Shown: positions 29,199 to 38,104 of the stretch, piece by piece
How the letters are laid out: the number at the start of each line of letters is the position of its first letter
Position numbering within the stretch: the first letter of the stretch is position 1
Source: Leclercia sp. S52
Lineage (GTDB): Bacteria; Pseudomonadota; Gammaproteobacteria; Enterobacterales; Enterobacteriaceae
Assembly: GCF_039727615.1 (NCBI RefSeq)
Contig: NZ_CP152474.1
Coordinates: 4,030,001 to 4,094,000, forward strand
Length of the DNA: 64,000 nt
Reading direction: 5' to 3'
The notes under the pieces: generated by a model
Seen by the model: the letters and a program-made list of their open reading frames with translations, nothing else
Told to the model about the DNA's origin: nothing
Database searches by the model: none
Made by a program: the position numbers and the translations under genes

Positions 29199-29276
29199 CG
29201 TTCGTTGCCTCATCTGGCCCAAATTGGGCGTAAAACATGCCCGACGCAGTCAAGCGCCTGACGTTAACTCACTGAT

Positions 29277-30074
29277 TTAACTGGCCTGTGACAAATACCC
29301 TAAGAAGCCAGAGATTTTATCCGCCGCCAGACGGACGTCGTTTTGCAGGCGCTCGCGGTCGGTTTGCGGGATCTCTTCCGACGGCACCAGAATGCTCACC
29401 ACCGCCGCCACCCGTCCGCTGCGGTCATACACCGGGTAGACGATGGAGGAGATGCCGTGGCGGAAGAAGGATTCGCCGATCACATACCCGCGCGCTTTGT
29501 CCTGCTGCACCATCTGCCACAGGGCTTCGCGGTCGTGGAGCTGCCCCGGCGTGTTGCCCGGCAGGCGTTCGTGCGGGAACAGGTGTTCAAAATCGGCGCG
29601 GGAAATATCGGTCAACAGCATGCGTCCCAGGGACGTGCAGTGCACCGGTAAACGGGTACCAATGCTGACCTGATTGATGCGCGACCCGGCGGCGCTGACG
29701 CGGGCAACGTAGATGATGTCGCGTCCGTCGCGGATCGCCAGATGGCTGCTGCACTGGCTCAGGTCGCGCAGCTGTTCGATCACCGGCTGGCCGACCTGCG
29801 CCACGTCCAGCGAGGCGATGTACTCAAAGCCCAGACGCAGCACGTTCATGCCCAGCGAGAAGGTATTGGTGCGCGCGTTACGCTCCAGAAAGCCCATGTA
29901 CTCCAGCGTCTGGACCACGCGGTAGGCGGTGGCCTTCGGCATATCCACCAGCCGGTGCAGCTCGGCAAAGGTCAGATCGCGATGCTGCTCGCCAAAGGCC
30001 AACAGCAGCTGTAAACCGCGCTCCAGCCCCGGCACCAGATACTTCACTTCCTGATCGTTTGCCATAATCGCCAT
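29277..30074 (-). CDS. IclR-family transcriptional regulator
   Basis: 265 aa from 30074, or 262 from ATG 30065, which has AAGG placed upstream and may be the true start. N-terminal winged helix (LTFAELHRLVDMPKATAYRVVQTL, read in two parts, about 34-57) and an IclR effector domain with LGRMLLTDI and a C-terminal GISSIVYPVYD. It is encoded inside the operon it probably controls, between an SDR gene and the dioxygenase gene. Candidate operators are the three palindromes at 32509, 32777 and 32824. Confidence 0.87.
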   Translation of the reverse strand: MAIMANDQEVKYLVPGLERGLQLLLAFGEQHRDLTFAELHRLVDMPKATAYRVVQTLEYMGFLERNARTNTFSLGMNVLRLGFEYIASLDVAQVGQPVIEQLRDLSQCSSHLAIRDGRDIIYVARVSAAGSRINQVSIGTRLPVHCTSLGRMLLTDISRADFEHLFPHERLPGNTPGQLHDREALWQMVQQDKARGYVIGESFFRHGISSIVYPVYDRSGRVAAVVSILVPSEEIPQTDRERLQNDVRLAADKISGFLGYLSQAS

Positions 30075-30077
30075 ACC

Positions 30078-30828
30078 TTAGTTAAAGACAAAACCGCCGT
30101 TGACCGGGATAAGCTGTCCGGTGATGAACCGCGACAGATCGCTTAACAGCCAGACCACGCTGCCGGTGACATCCTCCGGCTGCTGTGCGCCCGTTAACGC
30201 GCGGCCGTTTTCGTAGAGCTGATGCCGTTCGGCGGGCACATATTCGGTTGCCTCGACGCGGGTGAGCCCCGGGGCGATGGCGTTGATGCGAATGCGTTTT
30301 TCACCCAGCTCGCGCGCCATTGAGCGGGTCATGGCAATCACGGCCCCCCTTGCTGGCGACATAGGCCATCAGGCGCGGCGCGCCCCACAGCGCGGTGTCG
30401 GAGGCCACGTTCACGATCCCCGCCCCTTCGCGCAGCAGCGGCACTGCAGCACGGGTCACCAGCCAGGTGCCTTTAACGTTCACGCTCATCACCCGATCCC
30501 AGAGATCCGGATCGTAATCGAGCATGTTTTTACCGCCCACGCCGGTGGCCATCGCCGCGTTGTTCACCAGCCCGTCAATCTGCCCCTGCTCGCCAATGGC
30601 GCTGAAGACCTGCTCGATGGAGTGCGGATCGGCCAGATCGATAACGTGGGATTCGATCGCATAGCCTTGCTCACTTAACCCGTGCGCGCTCTCAGCCAGC
30701 TCGCCTTTCAGGATGTCGCACATCACCACCGCCGCGCCCTGCTCCGCGCAGGCTTTGGCAAAGTGATAGCCCAGCCCGCGCGCGGCGCCGGTCACAACGA
30801 TGCGTTTTCCGCTCAACAGCCCGTTCAT
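30078..30828 (-). pseudogene. SDR dehydrogenase (diol-type), frameshifted as read at a C6 run
   Basis: The 5' part (from ATG 30828) reads TGAARGLG (14-21), VNNAA and ...MAYVASKG before leaving frame; the 3' part (to 30078) continues AVIAMTRSMARELGEK. Removing one C from 30344-30349 joins them into a 249-aa SDR with canonical S and YxxxK. In this setting it is the likely cis-dihydrodiol dehydrogenase, taking the Rieske oxygenase product to a catechol. Its ATG overlaps the oxygenase stop. A sequencing error seems more likely than a true lesion. Confidence 0.8.
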
Positions 30829-31850
30829 CAGGCGGCTCCCTGCTGCGCTTCGCGCATCGCCAGCTGCTCTTTGGCGGCCTTTTGCATCATGCGGCGCAGG
30901 CGGGAGAGGCCGACGTCGTGTTGATAAAGGTATTCATGGTCGCGGGCGTTTGGCGCCAGGCTTTCCAGCACTACGCGGTCCTGCTCCAGCACTTCCCAGT
31001 GCAGTTTTTCCAGACGATTGCGGTACATGAAGCGCCACATATCGCGCTGCCACCCTTGTACGCGGCGGATGCGCCAGAAGAAGACGCGGCAGTTGTCGTT
31101 ATCTTCCGGCACCACCATGCCGACGATAAAGAAGTGGCCGCCCGGCCCGAAACGCTTTTTATACGGAATGGAGAGACGCATCCAGCAGGTGCCGCTGTTG
31201 CCCAGCTCCACCCAGTCGAAGTTGATGCCGCTCTGGCCTTTCTTCTCAAAGATGAAGCCGGTTTTGGTTGGCTGCAGTACCATGTCGGCCTTGCGGTCCC
31301 CTTCCGCCATCGAGTGCGAGGAGGAGTGCAGATAGGTGCCATGCATCGGGTCCATCACGTTTTCCAGCGCGTACTGGTAATTGCATTTCCATGCGGCGGT
31401 ACAGAGGAAGTTGCTGAAGTCGTCCGTATCGGCGAGTTCATCCGGGAAGGTCAGTTCGTCCGGCTGCTGGTCAGCGGTAACGCCGAACCACAGGAAGATA
31501 GCGCCGTGCGCCTCCTGCACGTTGTAGCTGCGCACGCACTGCTGGCCAACCAGCGGACATTTATCCACGGCGGGCACATCTTTCACTTCGCCGTTGCCCG
31601 CCACTTCCACGCCGTGATACCAGCAGGCGATGCGGTCCCCGAGGTTCCAGCCCATCGACAGCCGCGCGCCGCGGTGCGGACAGCGGTCTTCCAGCGCCTG
31701 TACCTGGCCGTCTTTGTTACGCCAGACCACAATCTGCTCGCCCAGGCGGGTAATGCCCACCGGCGCAGACTGCACTTCCCAGCTGGCCAGCACCGGATAC
31801 CAGAGCCCACGCAGACCTTTATCGAGATAGTTTTGTACGGTAGTCGTCAT
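30828..31850 (-). CDS. Rieske aromatic-ring oxygenase, alpha subunit
   Basis: 340 aa. The Rieske cluster ligands are C57, H59, C76 and H79 (CPHRGARL... CWYHG). The mononuclear iron site is DPMHGTYLH with H170 and H175, Asp167 being the bridge residue between centres. No beta-subunit gene is present in the operon, and the length fits the alpha-only phthalate/carbazole/O-demethylase class. Electrons would come from the ferredoxin at 32166 through the reductase at 27087. Dihydroxylation and O- or N-dealkylation are both possible for this class. Confidence 0.87.
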   Translation of the reverse strand: MTTTVQNYLDKGLRGLWYPVLASWEVQSAPVGITRLGEQIVVWRNKDGQVQALEDRCPHRGARLSMGWNLGDRIACWYHGVEVAGNGEVKDVPAVDKCPLVGQQCVRSYNVQEAHGAIFLWFGVTADQQPDELTFPDELADTDDFSNFLCTAAWKCNYQYALENVMDPMHGTYLHSSSHSMAEGDRKADMVLQPTKTGFIFEKKGQSGINFDWVELGNSGTCWMRLSIPYKKRFGPGGHFFIVGMVVPEDNDNCRVFFWRIRRVQGWQRDMWRFMYRNRLEKLHWEVLEQDRVVLESLAPNARDHEYLYQHDVGLSRLRRMMQKAAKEQLAMREAQQGAA

Positions 31851-31860
31851 CGCGTTGTCC

Positions 31861-32169
31861 TCAGTAGCCGTTAACCTGTAAGAATGCCTGGAAGCTGGTC
31901 TCGCTCCACGGCTCGCCCTGCAGATCGTGCATGCGCATCGCGTTCAGCCCGTTAACCAGCTCAGGCAAAGTTTCCGCGCCCTGTTCGAAGAGATCTTCCA
32001 GCGTGGCGATCAGGTTCACTTCCCAGTTTTCCGGTTCGCGGCTGCGGGTTTGCCAGATCAGGTTGGTGTAATCACCCGGCTTATGGATGGCGCCGTTACC
32101 GCCCTCTGCGGGAGGGGTAAACTGACGGCTTTCCGGCAGCGCCGGATTGAAGTTCAGGGTGTCGCTCAT
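31861..32169 (-). CDS. Small protein with recombinase-like helix-turn-helix tail
   Basis: 102 aa, acidic, no membrane segment. The N-terminal half (about 10-45) is Pro/Gly-rich with KPGDYTNLIWQTRSREP. The C-terminal half (about 55-100), ending GEPWSETSFQAFLQVNGY, resembles the DNA-binding tail of large serine recombinases (consensus L-N-x-x-G-I-x-x-P-x-G-x-x-W-S-x-x-S-V-x-x-I/F-L). There is no recombinase catalytic domain. It overlaps the ferredoxin gene by ATGA and lies ten bases before the oxygenase gene, so it is made with them. A role as oxygenase accessory protein or as DNA-binding factor are both open. Confidence 0.7.
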   Translation of the reverse strand: MSDTLNFNPALPESRQFTPPAEGGNGAIHKPGDYTNLIWQTRSREPENWEVNLIATLEDLFEQGAETLPELVNGLNAMRMHDLQGEPWSETSFQAFLQVNGY

Positions 32170-32489
32170 GCCACGGTCTCCTCGACGAAGGTAATCTGGA
32201 TTTGGTTTTCAAAGACCCGAACCGGGTAGCGGTTAAGGTTACGACCGCCGGGGCCGTGCAGGCACTGGCCGGTTTTAACGTCGAAAACCGCCTCGTGCAG
32301 CGGGCATTCCACTTTACCGTCTTCCACGAAGCCCTGGCTCAGCAGCGCATAGGCGTGCGGGCATACGTCTTCAAGGGCGTAATACTCACCGTCAATCAAA
32401 TAAACACCGATCTCTTTGCCCTCAACGTTACCGCTAAAAGGGAAATCTTCCTGTACTTGTTCTGCGTCACATACGCCTATCCAGCTCAT
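32166..32489 (-). CDS. Rieske-type [2Fe-2S] ferredoxin
   Basis: 107 aa from ATG 32489, which follows GGAGG. Cluster ligands C43, H45, C62 and H65 (CPHAYALL... CPLHEAVFD). This is the small electron carrier of three-component ring oxygenases. It is the promoter-proximal gene of the 14-gene operon. The upstream extension of the frame to 32582 runs through the operator at 32509 and has no support. Confidence 0.88.
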   Translation of the reverse strand: MSWIGVCDAEQVQEDFPFSGNVEGKEIGVYLIDGEYYALEDVCPHAYALLSQGFVEDGKVECPLHEAVFDVKTGQCLHGPGGRNLNRYPVRVFENQIQITFVEETVA

Positions 32490-32508
32490 CACGATCCTCC
32501 AGGCTTTT

Positions 32509-32524
32509 GTTTCATATATGAAAC
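32509..32524. promoter_or_regulatory. candidate IclR operator O1
   Basis: GTTTCATATATGAAAC is a perfect 16-bp palindrome 20 bp before the ferredoxin ATG, placed where a repressor would block the operon promoter or its early transcript. Confidence 0.6.
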
Positions 32525-32776
32525 TCTGTTTCTTATTTAATACGGTCAATATAAAAGCGATGAATGTTTCGTCAAGCGGCAATGTGACGAATTTGTTAAT
32601 TGAATGGCAATTAATTAGTTAAGTGTGCAAAGGATCACGAAAAAATGCAGCGATATGAAATTTTCATTATTAAGCCGTGAATGAATACGTTTTATTGATG
32701 CCCTTTAAAATTGCAAAAATGATATTGACTTCTTTTCATTTTACTCCTTAAAAATAAAAGAAAGAGTCTGAGCGGT

Positions 32777-32792
32777 GTTTCACCAGTGAAAC
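32777..32792. promoter_or_regulatory. candidate IclR operator O2
   Basis: GTTTCAC-CA-GTGAAAC, perfect 7-bp arms with the same GTTTCA/TGAAAC half-sites as O1, about 110 bp before the MFS start. Confidence 0.6.
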
Positions 32793-32823
32793 TTATTTTT
32801 AAAATAATCTTTACAAACAATGA

Positions 32824-32839
32824 GTTTCACAGGTGAACC
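32824..32839. promoter_or_regulatory. candidate IclR operator O3
   Basis: GTTTCAC-AG-GTGAACC, one mismatch from the O2 arms. Its centre is 47 bp from that of O2, suggesting cooperative binding in front of the MFS gene. Confidence 0.55.
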
Positions 32840-32900
32840 ATTTTACCTGCGTAACAATCACATTGATAAAAATATAAAGAGATAAAAACTTAAGGCGGGC

Positions 32901-34115
32901 ATGATGACGGCAAGATGGCAAGGCACAATCGCACTGTTATTACTGATTATTATTTCCTACGTCGACCGGGTGAATATCTCGGTGATGATTTTAAACCCGG
33001 AATTTGCCGATCATTTTCAGTTAAATGAAAACAGAATGTTACAAGGAATGCTCATGACCTGCTTTCTTCTGGGTTATGGTTTTTCCGCTTTATTATTAAC
33101 GCCGGTTATTGAAAGCAAACTGCATTACCGACGGGGACTATTAATCAGTATTGCGATATGGGCCGTGGTGTGCGCCATCTCTCCGCTGTTAGGCTCGCTG
33201 ATGGGCATGCTCATCGCCCGCGTGATTTTGGGTATTGCCGAAGGGCCGCTCTTTTCCCTGAAAACGCGGTTTATCAGTGACAACTTTAGCCCGGAGGAGA
33301 TAGGTAAACCCAACGCCGTGACCGCGCTCGGCGTCTCTCTCGGGCTGGCCATCGGCTTTCCGCTGGTCACCTGGCTGATGGCGCATCTGGGCTGGGCCGG
33401 GTCATTTTACGCGCTGGCGGTAATGAACCTGGTACTCGGCGGCGGTCTTATCTGGCGTTTTCTGCCAGCGCCACGCAGCCCGGTGAAGAGGAAAAAACCG
33501 GGGTTTATGCAGACCTTTACGCTGGCCTGGAAAACGCCGCTGCTCGGATGGATCCTGCTGGTGGAAATCGCCACGCTGAGCTATCTCTGGGGCAGCAGCG
33601 CGTGGCTGCCGGCATGGCTGCGCGATGAGCACCACTTCTCGCTGCACGCGACGGGCTGGCTTGCGGCCATCCCCTTCCTGCTAAGCCTTGGCTCGAAATT
33701 CCTCGGCGGCGTGTTGCTCGACAAAATGCGTCCGGAACAGGCGCCGGTGCTGTTTGTGGTAGGCGGGTTGCTGACGGCGCTGTCGGTGGTTGCGCTGATG
33801 CTGAGCCATCAGCCGGCATGGCTGGCGCTGTTTATGCTCTCGGCTAACGTCTTCTGGGGGCTTCAGGGGGCGGCTATTCCGGCGGTGATCCAGCACCATG
33901 CCGCGCGGGAAGCGGTGGGAAGCGCGTACGGGATCATCAATGGGATCGGCAATATCTGCGCGGCCTTTATTCCGCTGCTGATGGGGATGGTGATGAGATC
34001 GGTCGGGTCGGTCAGTTCCGGCTTTTCGGTTCTGGTGGTCTCTCAGGCTATCACCCTGCTGGCGGGCGGAATGTTGCTGCTGCGCATGCGTCGCGCAGCA
34101 GCAATTAGCGCGTAA
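32901..34115 (+). CDS. MFS transporter, divergent from the catabolic operon
   Basis: 404 aa, 12 predicted helices. IISYVDRVNISVMI in helix 1 and RVILGIAEGPLFSLK in helix 4 place it in the ACS family, as for the transporter inside the operon (25804). ATG 32901 (a second ATG follows at once) has an AAGG site. It shares the operator region with the operon and is probably induced with it. It ends four bases from the convergent speB gene, which marks the right border of the accessory block. Confidence 0.83.
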   Translation: MMTARWQGTIALLLLIIISYVDRVNISVMILNPEFADHFQLNENRMLQGMLMTCFLLGYGFSALLLTPVIESKLHYRRGLLISIAIWAVVCAISPLLGSLMGMLIARVILGIAEGPLFSLKTRFISDNFSPEEIGKPNAVTALGVSLGLAIGFPLVTWLMAHLGWAGSFYALAVMNLVLGGGLIWRFLPAPRSPVKRKKPGFMQTFTLAWKTPLLGWILLVEIATLSYLWGSSAWLPAWLRDEHHFSLHATGWLAAIPFLLSLGSKFLGGVLLDKMRPEQAPVLFVVGGLLTALSVVALMLSHQPAWLALFMLSANVFWGLQGAAIPAVIQHHAAREAVGSAYGIINGIGNICAAFIPLLMGMVMRSVGSVSSGFSVLVVSQAITLLAGGMLLLRMRRAAAISA

Positions 34116-34118
34116 GGC

Positions 34119-35039
34119 TTATTCGCCTTTCTTCGCCGCCTGGATGTAGAGCATTTCCAGAGCCAGGGTCGCCGCGGCCAGCGCGGTGATCTCGGACTGG
34201 TCGTAAGCCGGGGCCACTTCTACCACGTCCATGCCCACGATGTTCAGATCTTTCAGACCACGTACCAGCTTAATGGCGCGATCGGAGGTCAGGCCGCCGA
34301 TCACCGGGGTGCCGGTGCCAGGCGCAAAGGCTGGATCCAGACAGTCGATGTCGAAGGTCAGGTATACCGGCATATCGCCAACAATCTGCTTCACCTGCGC
34401 GATGATGTCATCCACGCCGCGATCGTTCACCTGGCCCGCGTCCAGCACGGTGAAGCCGTTGTCTTTATCGAACTCGGTACGAATACCGATCTGCACGGAG
34501 TGGTTTGGATCGATCAGGCCTTCGTTTGGCGCGGTGAAGAACATGGTGCCGTGGTCGAATTCGCAGCCGTTCGCATAGGTGTCGGTATGAGCATCGAAAT
34601 GCACCAGCGCCATCTTACCGAAATGCTTCGCGTGAGCACGCAGCAGCGGCAGGGTCACGAAATGGTCACCCCCGAAGGAGAGCATACGCTTGCCGGCAGC
34701 CAGCAGCTTCTCGGCGTGGGCCTGCAGTTTTTCGCTCATTTCACGCGCGTCACCGAAGGCATATACCAGGTCGCCGCAGTCAACCACGTTCAGGCGCTCG
34801 CGCATGTCGAAGTTCCACGGGAAACGGTTGTGCTCCCAGGCCAGGTTGGTGGAGACCTGACGGATCGCTGCCGGGCCGTGACGGCCACCGGCACGGCCGG
34901 ATGTCGCCATATCAAATGGCACACCGGTGATCACCCAGTCCGCATCGCTGTCGTACGGCTGGAAGTTCATCGGAAGGCGTAAAAAACCAAAAGCGTTCGA
35001 TACCAGGGAGTTATCGTACTGATGCCCTAAAGTGCTCAT
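34119..35039 (-). CDS. speB: Agmatinase
   Basis: Hydrolyses agmatine to putrescine and urea. 306 aa and nearly identical to E. coli SpeB. The two-manganese site is formed by [19 protein letters not shown] and [15 protein letters not shown]. It lies downstream of speA in the same direction, the usual speA-speB polyamine pair, separated by a repeat-rich 288-bp gap. Confidence 0.97.
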   Translation of the reverse strand: MSTLGHQYDNSLVSNAFGFLRLPMNFQPYDSDADWVITGVPFDMATSGRAGGRHGPAAIRQVSTNLAWEHNRFPWNFDMRERLNVVDCGDLVYAFGDAREMSEKLQAHAEKLLAAGKRMLSFGGDHFVTLPLLRAHAKHFGKMALVHFDAHTDTYANGCEFDHGTMFFTAPNEGLIDPNHSVQIGIRTEFDKDNGFTVLDAGQVNDRGVDDIIAQVKQIVGDMPVYLTFDIDCLDPAFAPGTGTPVIGGLTSDRAIKLVRGLKDLNIVGMDVVEVAPAYDQSEITALAAATLALEMLYIQAAKKGE

Positions 35040-35196
35040 GTCCTGACCTCTTTATAACGTCGGTGCATTAAAAATAGATGAAAAAAAATCCCCTCCGCGT
35101 CGTTAAACCCGACGAGGAAGGGATTGATTCGAATAGTGCCTGTTGCGGCGGATTATCGCTGCTATTTCGTACGGGTTCAAGTGAGTATAGCAATCT

Positions 35197-35262
35197 GCCG
35201 GATGGCGGCTTCGCCTTATCCGGCCTACATTTGTAGGCCCGGTAAGCGCAGCGCCACCGGGC
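35197..35262. repeat. REP/BIME palindromic element
   Basis: Inverted REP pair: GCCGGATGGCGGCTTCGCC on the left and GCGCAGCGCCACCGGGC on the right, with GGCCTACA/TGTAGGCC in the middle. Located between speA and speB. Confidence 0.85.
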
Positions 35263-35284
35263 ATCAGCAACGCTGTAGCCTGAT

Positions 35285-35320
35285 GCCCTCACCCCGACCC
35301 TCTCCCACAGGGAGAGGGAG
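35285..35320. repeat. dispersed CCCTCACCC-CTCTCCC hairpin repeat
   Basis: GCCCTCACCCCGACCCTCTC then a short loop and GGGAGAGGGAG. The same unit recurs at 42271, 50644 and, in part, at 55309. Here a run of T follows on the plus strand. Confidence 0.75.
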
Positions 35321-35327
35321 GTTTTTT

Positions 35328-37304
35328 TTACTCGTCTTCCAGATACGTGTAGCCGTACAGACCCGCTTCAAACTCTTCCAGGAACTGTTTCTGCAGGGTA
35401 TCGTCCAGATCGGTCTTTTTCACCTGATCGCGGAACTGGGTCAGCAGCTTGTTCGGATCCAGCTGCACGTACTGCAGCATATCCGCCACGGTGTCGCCCT
35501 CGTCAGAGAGCTCCACTTCCACGTTGCCGTCAGGGAAGACAAACACGTCAACCGCTTCGGTATCCCCGAACAGGTTGTGCATGTTGCCCAGAATCTCCTG
35601 ATAGGCCCCGACCATAAAGAAGCCCAGCATTGGCGGGTTCTCCGGATCGTACTCCGGCATCGGCATGGTGGTGGCGATCCCGTCACCGTCGATGTAGTGA
35701 TCGATAGCCCCGTCGGAATCACAGGTGATATCCAGCAGCACCGCACGGCGCTCAGGCACCTGATTCAAGCCTTCCAGCGGCAGGACCGGGAACAGCTGAT
35801 CGATACCCCATGCATCCGGCATCGACTGGAACAGGGAGAAGTTGACGTACATTTTGTCCGCCATACGCTCCTGCAGCTCGTCGATAATCGGACGGTGCGC
35901 GCGGTTGCTCGGGTCGAGCTGTTTCTGCACTTCGTGGCACATGTTGAGATACAGCTGCTCGGCCCAGGCACGCTCCTGCAGGCTGTATGTTCCGGATGAA
36001 TAGCCGGTATGAATATCGTGCAGGTCCATCTGGCTGTCGTGCAGCCACTCGCGCAGGGAACGACGTGTACCTGGCTCGTGCATCTCAATCCAGGTTTCCC
36101 ACATGCTTTGCAGCGCGCGCGGTGCATCGTCTTCCGGCGGTGTGGCTTCGGTGTATTCGTTGCGCTCAACGCCGATGATGTTAGACACCAGCACCGTGTG
36201 GTGCGCGGTAACCGCACGTCCGGACTCGGTGATCACCGTCGGGTGCGGCAGACCGTTCTCTTCACAGGCATCGCCAATCGCCCAGATAATATTGTTGGCG
36301 TACTCGTTCAGACCATAGTTCACCGAACAGTCGGACTTCGAGCGGGTCCCTTCATAGTCCACGCCCAGACCGCCGCCCACGTCGAAGCACTGGATGTTCA
36401 CACCCAGCTTGTGCAGCTCGACGTAGAAACGGGCCGACTCGCGCACGCCGGTGGCGATATCGCGGATGTTGGCCATCTGCGAACCGAGGTGGAAGTGCAG
36501 GAGCTGAATGCTGTCCAGACGACCACGCTCACGCATGATTTCGACCAGCTGCAGAACCTGGTTCGCTGCGAGGCCGAATTTGGATTTTTCACCGCCGGAG
36601 GACTGCCACTTACCGGAGCCCTGCGAGGCCAGACGCGCACGCACGCCAAGACGCGGTATCACGTTCAGACGCTCGGCCTCTTCCAGCACGATATTAATCT
36701 CGGACATCTTCTCGATGACCAGATAGACCTTGTGGCCCATCTTCTCGCCGATCAGCGCCAGACGAATGTATTCACGGTCTTTATAGCCGTTACAAACGAT
36801 CACCGAGCGGGTCATTCCGGCATGGGCCAGTACCGCCATCAGCTCCGCTTTGGAACCGGCTTCCAGCCCCAGCGGTTCGCCGGAGTGAATTAAGGATTCG
36901 ATAACGCGACGATGCTGGTTCACCTTGATCGGATAGACCAGGAAATAGTCGCCGTTGTAACCGTAAGATTCACGCGCGCGTTTGAAGGCGGCGTTAATGG
37001 AACGCAGACGGTGCTGCAGGATCTGCGGGAAGCAGAACAGTGCAGGCAGACGCTGCCCCTGCGCTTCGCGCGCTTTCACCAGCTTAGCGAGATCGACGCG
37101 CGCTTCCGGTACGTCAGGATCCGGGCAAACGCTGATATGGCCCAGTTCGTTGACGTCGTAGTAGTTATTGCCCCACCAGGCAATATTGTAAGTGCGCAGC
37201 ATCTTGCTGGCTTCCTGGGAGCTCATCGCAACCTCCTGCATAGAACGTAGTACACCCTGTTCGCCTGCTGACGAAGGCGAAAACGAAGACATGTCGTCAG
37301 ACAT
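35328..37304 (-). CDS. speA: Biosynthetic arginine decarboxylase
   Basis: PLP enzyme making agmatine from arginine, first step of the agmatine route to putrescine. Starting at 37304 ([17 protein letters not shown]) gives 658 aa, the E. coli length. The PLP lysine is in [13 protein letters not shown] (about 127), and the glycine-rich phosphate loop is in [13 protein letters not shown]. yqgB lies eight bases upstream on the same strand. Confidence 0.96.
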   Translation of the reverse strand: MSDDMSSFSPSSAGEQGVLRSMQEVAMSSQEASKMLRTYNIAWWGNNYYDVNELGHISVCPDPDVPEARVDLAKLVKAREAQGQRLPALFCFPQILQHRLRSINAAFKRARESYGYNGDYFLVYPIKVNQHRRVIESLIHSGEPLGLEAGSKAELMAVLAHAGMTRSVIVCNGYKDREYIRLALIGEKMGHKVYLVIEKMSEINIVLEEAERLNVIPRLGVRARLASQGSGKWQSSGGEKSKFGLAANQVLQLVEIMRERGRLDSIQLLHFHLGSQMANIRDIATGVRESARFYVELHKLGVNIQCFDVGGGLGVDYEGTRSKSDCSVNYGLNEYANNIIWAIGDACEENGLPHPTVITESGRAVTAHHTVLVSNIIGVERNEYTEATPPEDDAPRALQSMWETWIEMHEPGTRRSLREWLHDSQMDLHDIHTGYSSGTYSLQERAWAEQLYLNMCHEVQKQLDPSNRAHRPIIDELQERMADKMYVNFSLFQSMPDAWGIDQLFPVLPLEGLNQVPERRAVLLDITCDSDGAIDHYIDGDGIATTMPMPEYDPENPPMLGFFMVGAYQEILGNMHNLFGDTEAVDVFVFPDGNVEVELSDEGDTVADMLQYVQLDPNKLLTQFRDQVKKTDLDDTLQKQFLEEFEAGLYGYTYLEDE

Positions 37305-37312
37305 AGCGAACC

Positions 37313-37444
37313 TCAACTCTTACTATTCAGTGTAAAACAGTTGACTACTATCGCAGCGTCAATCTGCGATAACAACCCATTATCCGACCGGATTTCCAGC
37401 ACAGAATGCTGAAAGCCGGGGCGTGCGACCGGTTTCTTATTCAT
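37313..37444 (-). CDS. yqgB: Small acid-stress protein YqgB
   Basis: A 43-codon gene too short for most gene finders. It reads [17 protein letters not shown]... and ends ...[14 protein letters not shown]. The 43-aa length and the IVVNCFTLN segment agree with E. coli YqgB, which also lies directly upstream of speA. Conservation of the C-terminal part and the position support it as a real leader-like gene in the speA transcript. Confidence 0.75.
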   Translation of the reverse strand: MNKKPVARPGFQHSVLEIRSDNGLLSQIDAAIVVNCFTLNSKS

Positions 37445-37648
37445 ATCATTGTAAAACACGTATCCGAACTCTGTATGACAAGGTCCGGCGAAACCACGAG
37501 AAAACTCTTGTATTTACAAGAGCGCCCTTGTTCAGTCTTCACAAAGCGTAGTGCCTGCCCTGGAATCCTGAGAAGCGCCGAGATGGGTATAACATCGGCA
37601 GGTTTGCAGATTAGAAATGCGAATGGCGGGGAGCATGTTCCGGCCTGA
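37406..37648 (+). CDS. possible small protein in the yqgC position
   Basis: An 80-codon frame containing MTRSGETTRKLLYLQERP and ending NGGEHVPA. Its first part is antisense to yqgB. Position and strand match E. coli yqgC, but I cannot confirm similarity, and no good ribosome site is seen. It may be a shadow. Confidence 0.25.
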   Translation: MLKAGACDRFLIHIIVKHVSELCMTRSGETTRKLLYLQERPCSVFTKRSACPGILRSAEMGITSAGLQIRNANGGEHVPA

Positions 37649-38104
37649 AAGGCAGAACTGACTAAGCGGAAAACGACGGTTCATTATCTCGTATCACCTC
37701 CACGCAAGCCTGATAAAACTCGCGACAAGTTAAAGCTAAAAGTTCACTGCTTTACCCGGCTGGAAGTGGCGACACGAAGAAACGTCGTGTGCTTTTTTGT
37801 ATGAGCCGCGCGCCGCGTTTTATACCGACAAGACGGGGAAAATGCAAAATATAAATGTGCGCATTGCCGGGACCGTCAGCAAAAATTTCCACTCGGGTTT
37901 TCAGGGCCGTAAGCGCATATATAAAAAAAGCTGGAAATCGGGCGAAGAAGTGACCTAAAATAGCCGTCCAGATGTTAATCCATCCATACTGATTAACACT
38001 CAGACTGCCAGTGTCATCATCTGCAAGTCCTGGTGGAAAAAGCTGCCTCGGCGACCCCACACGACAGTTTGAGCTAAACAAATTCTCCTTAGGTAAATTA
38101 AAAC
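37445..38104. other. speA / metK intergenic region
   Basis: A 660-bp gap holding the speA-yqgB promoter on the left and the metK promoter and leader on the right. AGATGTTAATCCATCC with nearby ATTAACACTCAGACTGCC (about 37971-38010) could be weak MetJ boxes. E. coli has two small, poorly supported genes here (yqgC, yqgD); possible counterparts are listed separately at low confidence. Confidence 0.6.

Larger units (their letters stand above)
32490..32900. other. divergent control region of the catabolic operon
   Basis: A 411-bp, AT-rich gap between the ferredoxin gene (minus) and the MFS gene (plus). It holds three related palindromes (32509-32524, 32777-32792, 32824-32839), each flanking one of the two transcription directions. 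No open reading frame of interest and no terminator are visible. Its low GC compared with the GC-rich genes on both sides fits a regulatory region. Confidence 0.7.

Noticed and set aside
29198..29276. sigma-70 promoter between the IclR gene and the dioxygenase gene
   Set aside because: A TTGACT is present on the minus strand but no acceptable -10 box at 16-18 bp spacing.
35300..35335. terminator of speA in the CTCTCCC hairpin
   Set aside because: The T tract lies on the wrong side for the minus-strand transcript; it would only serve plus-strand transcription.
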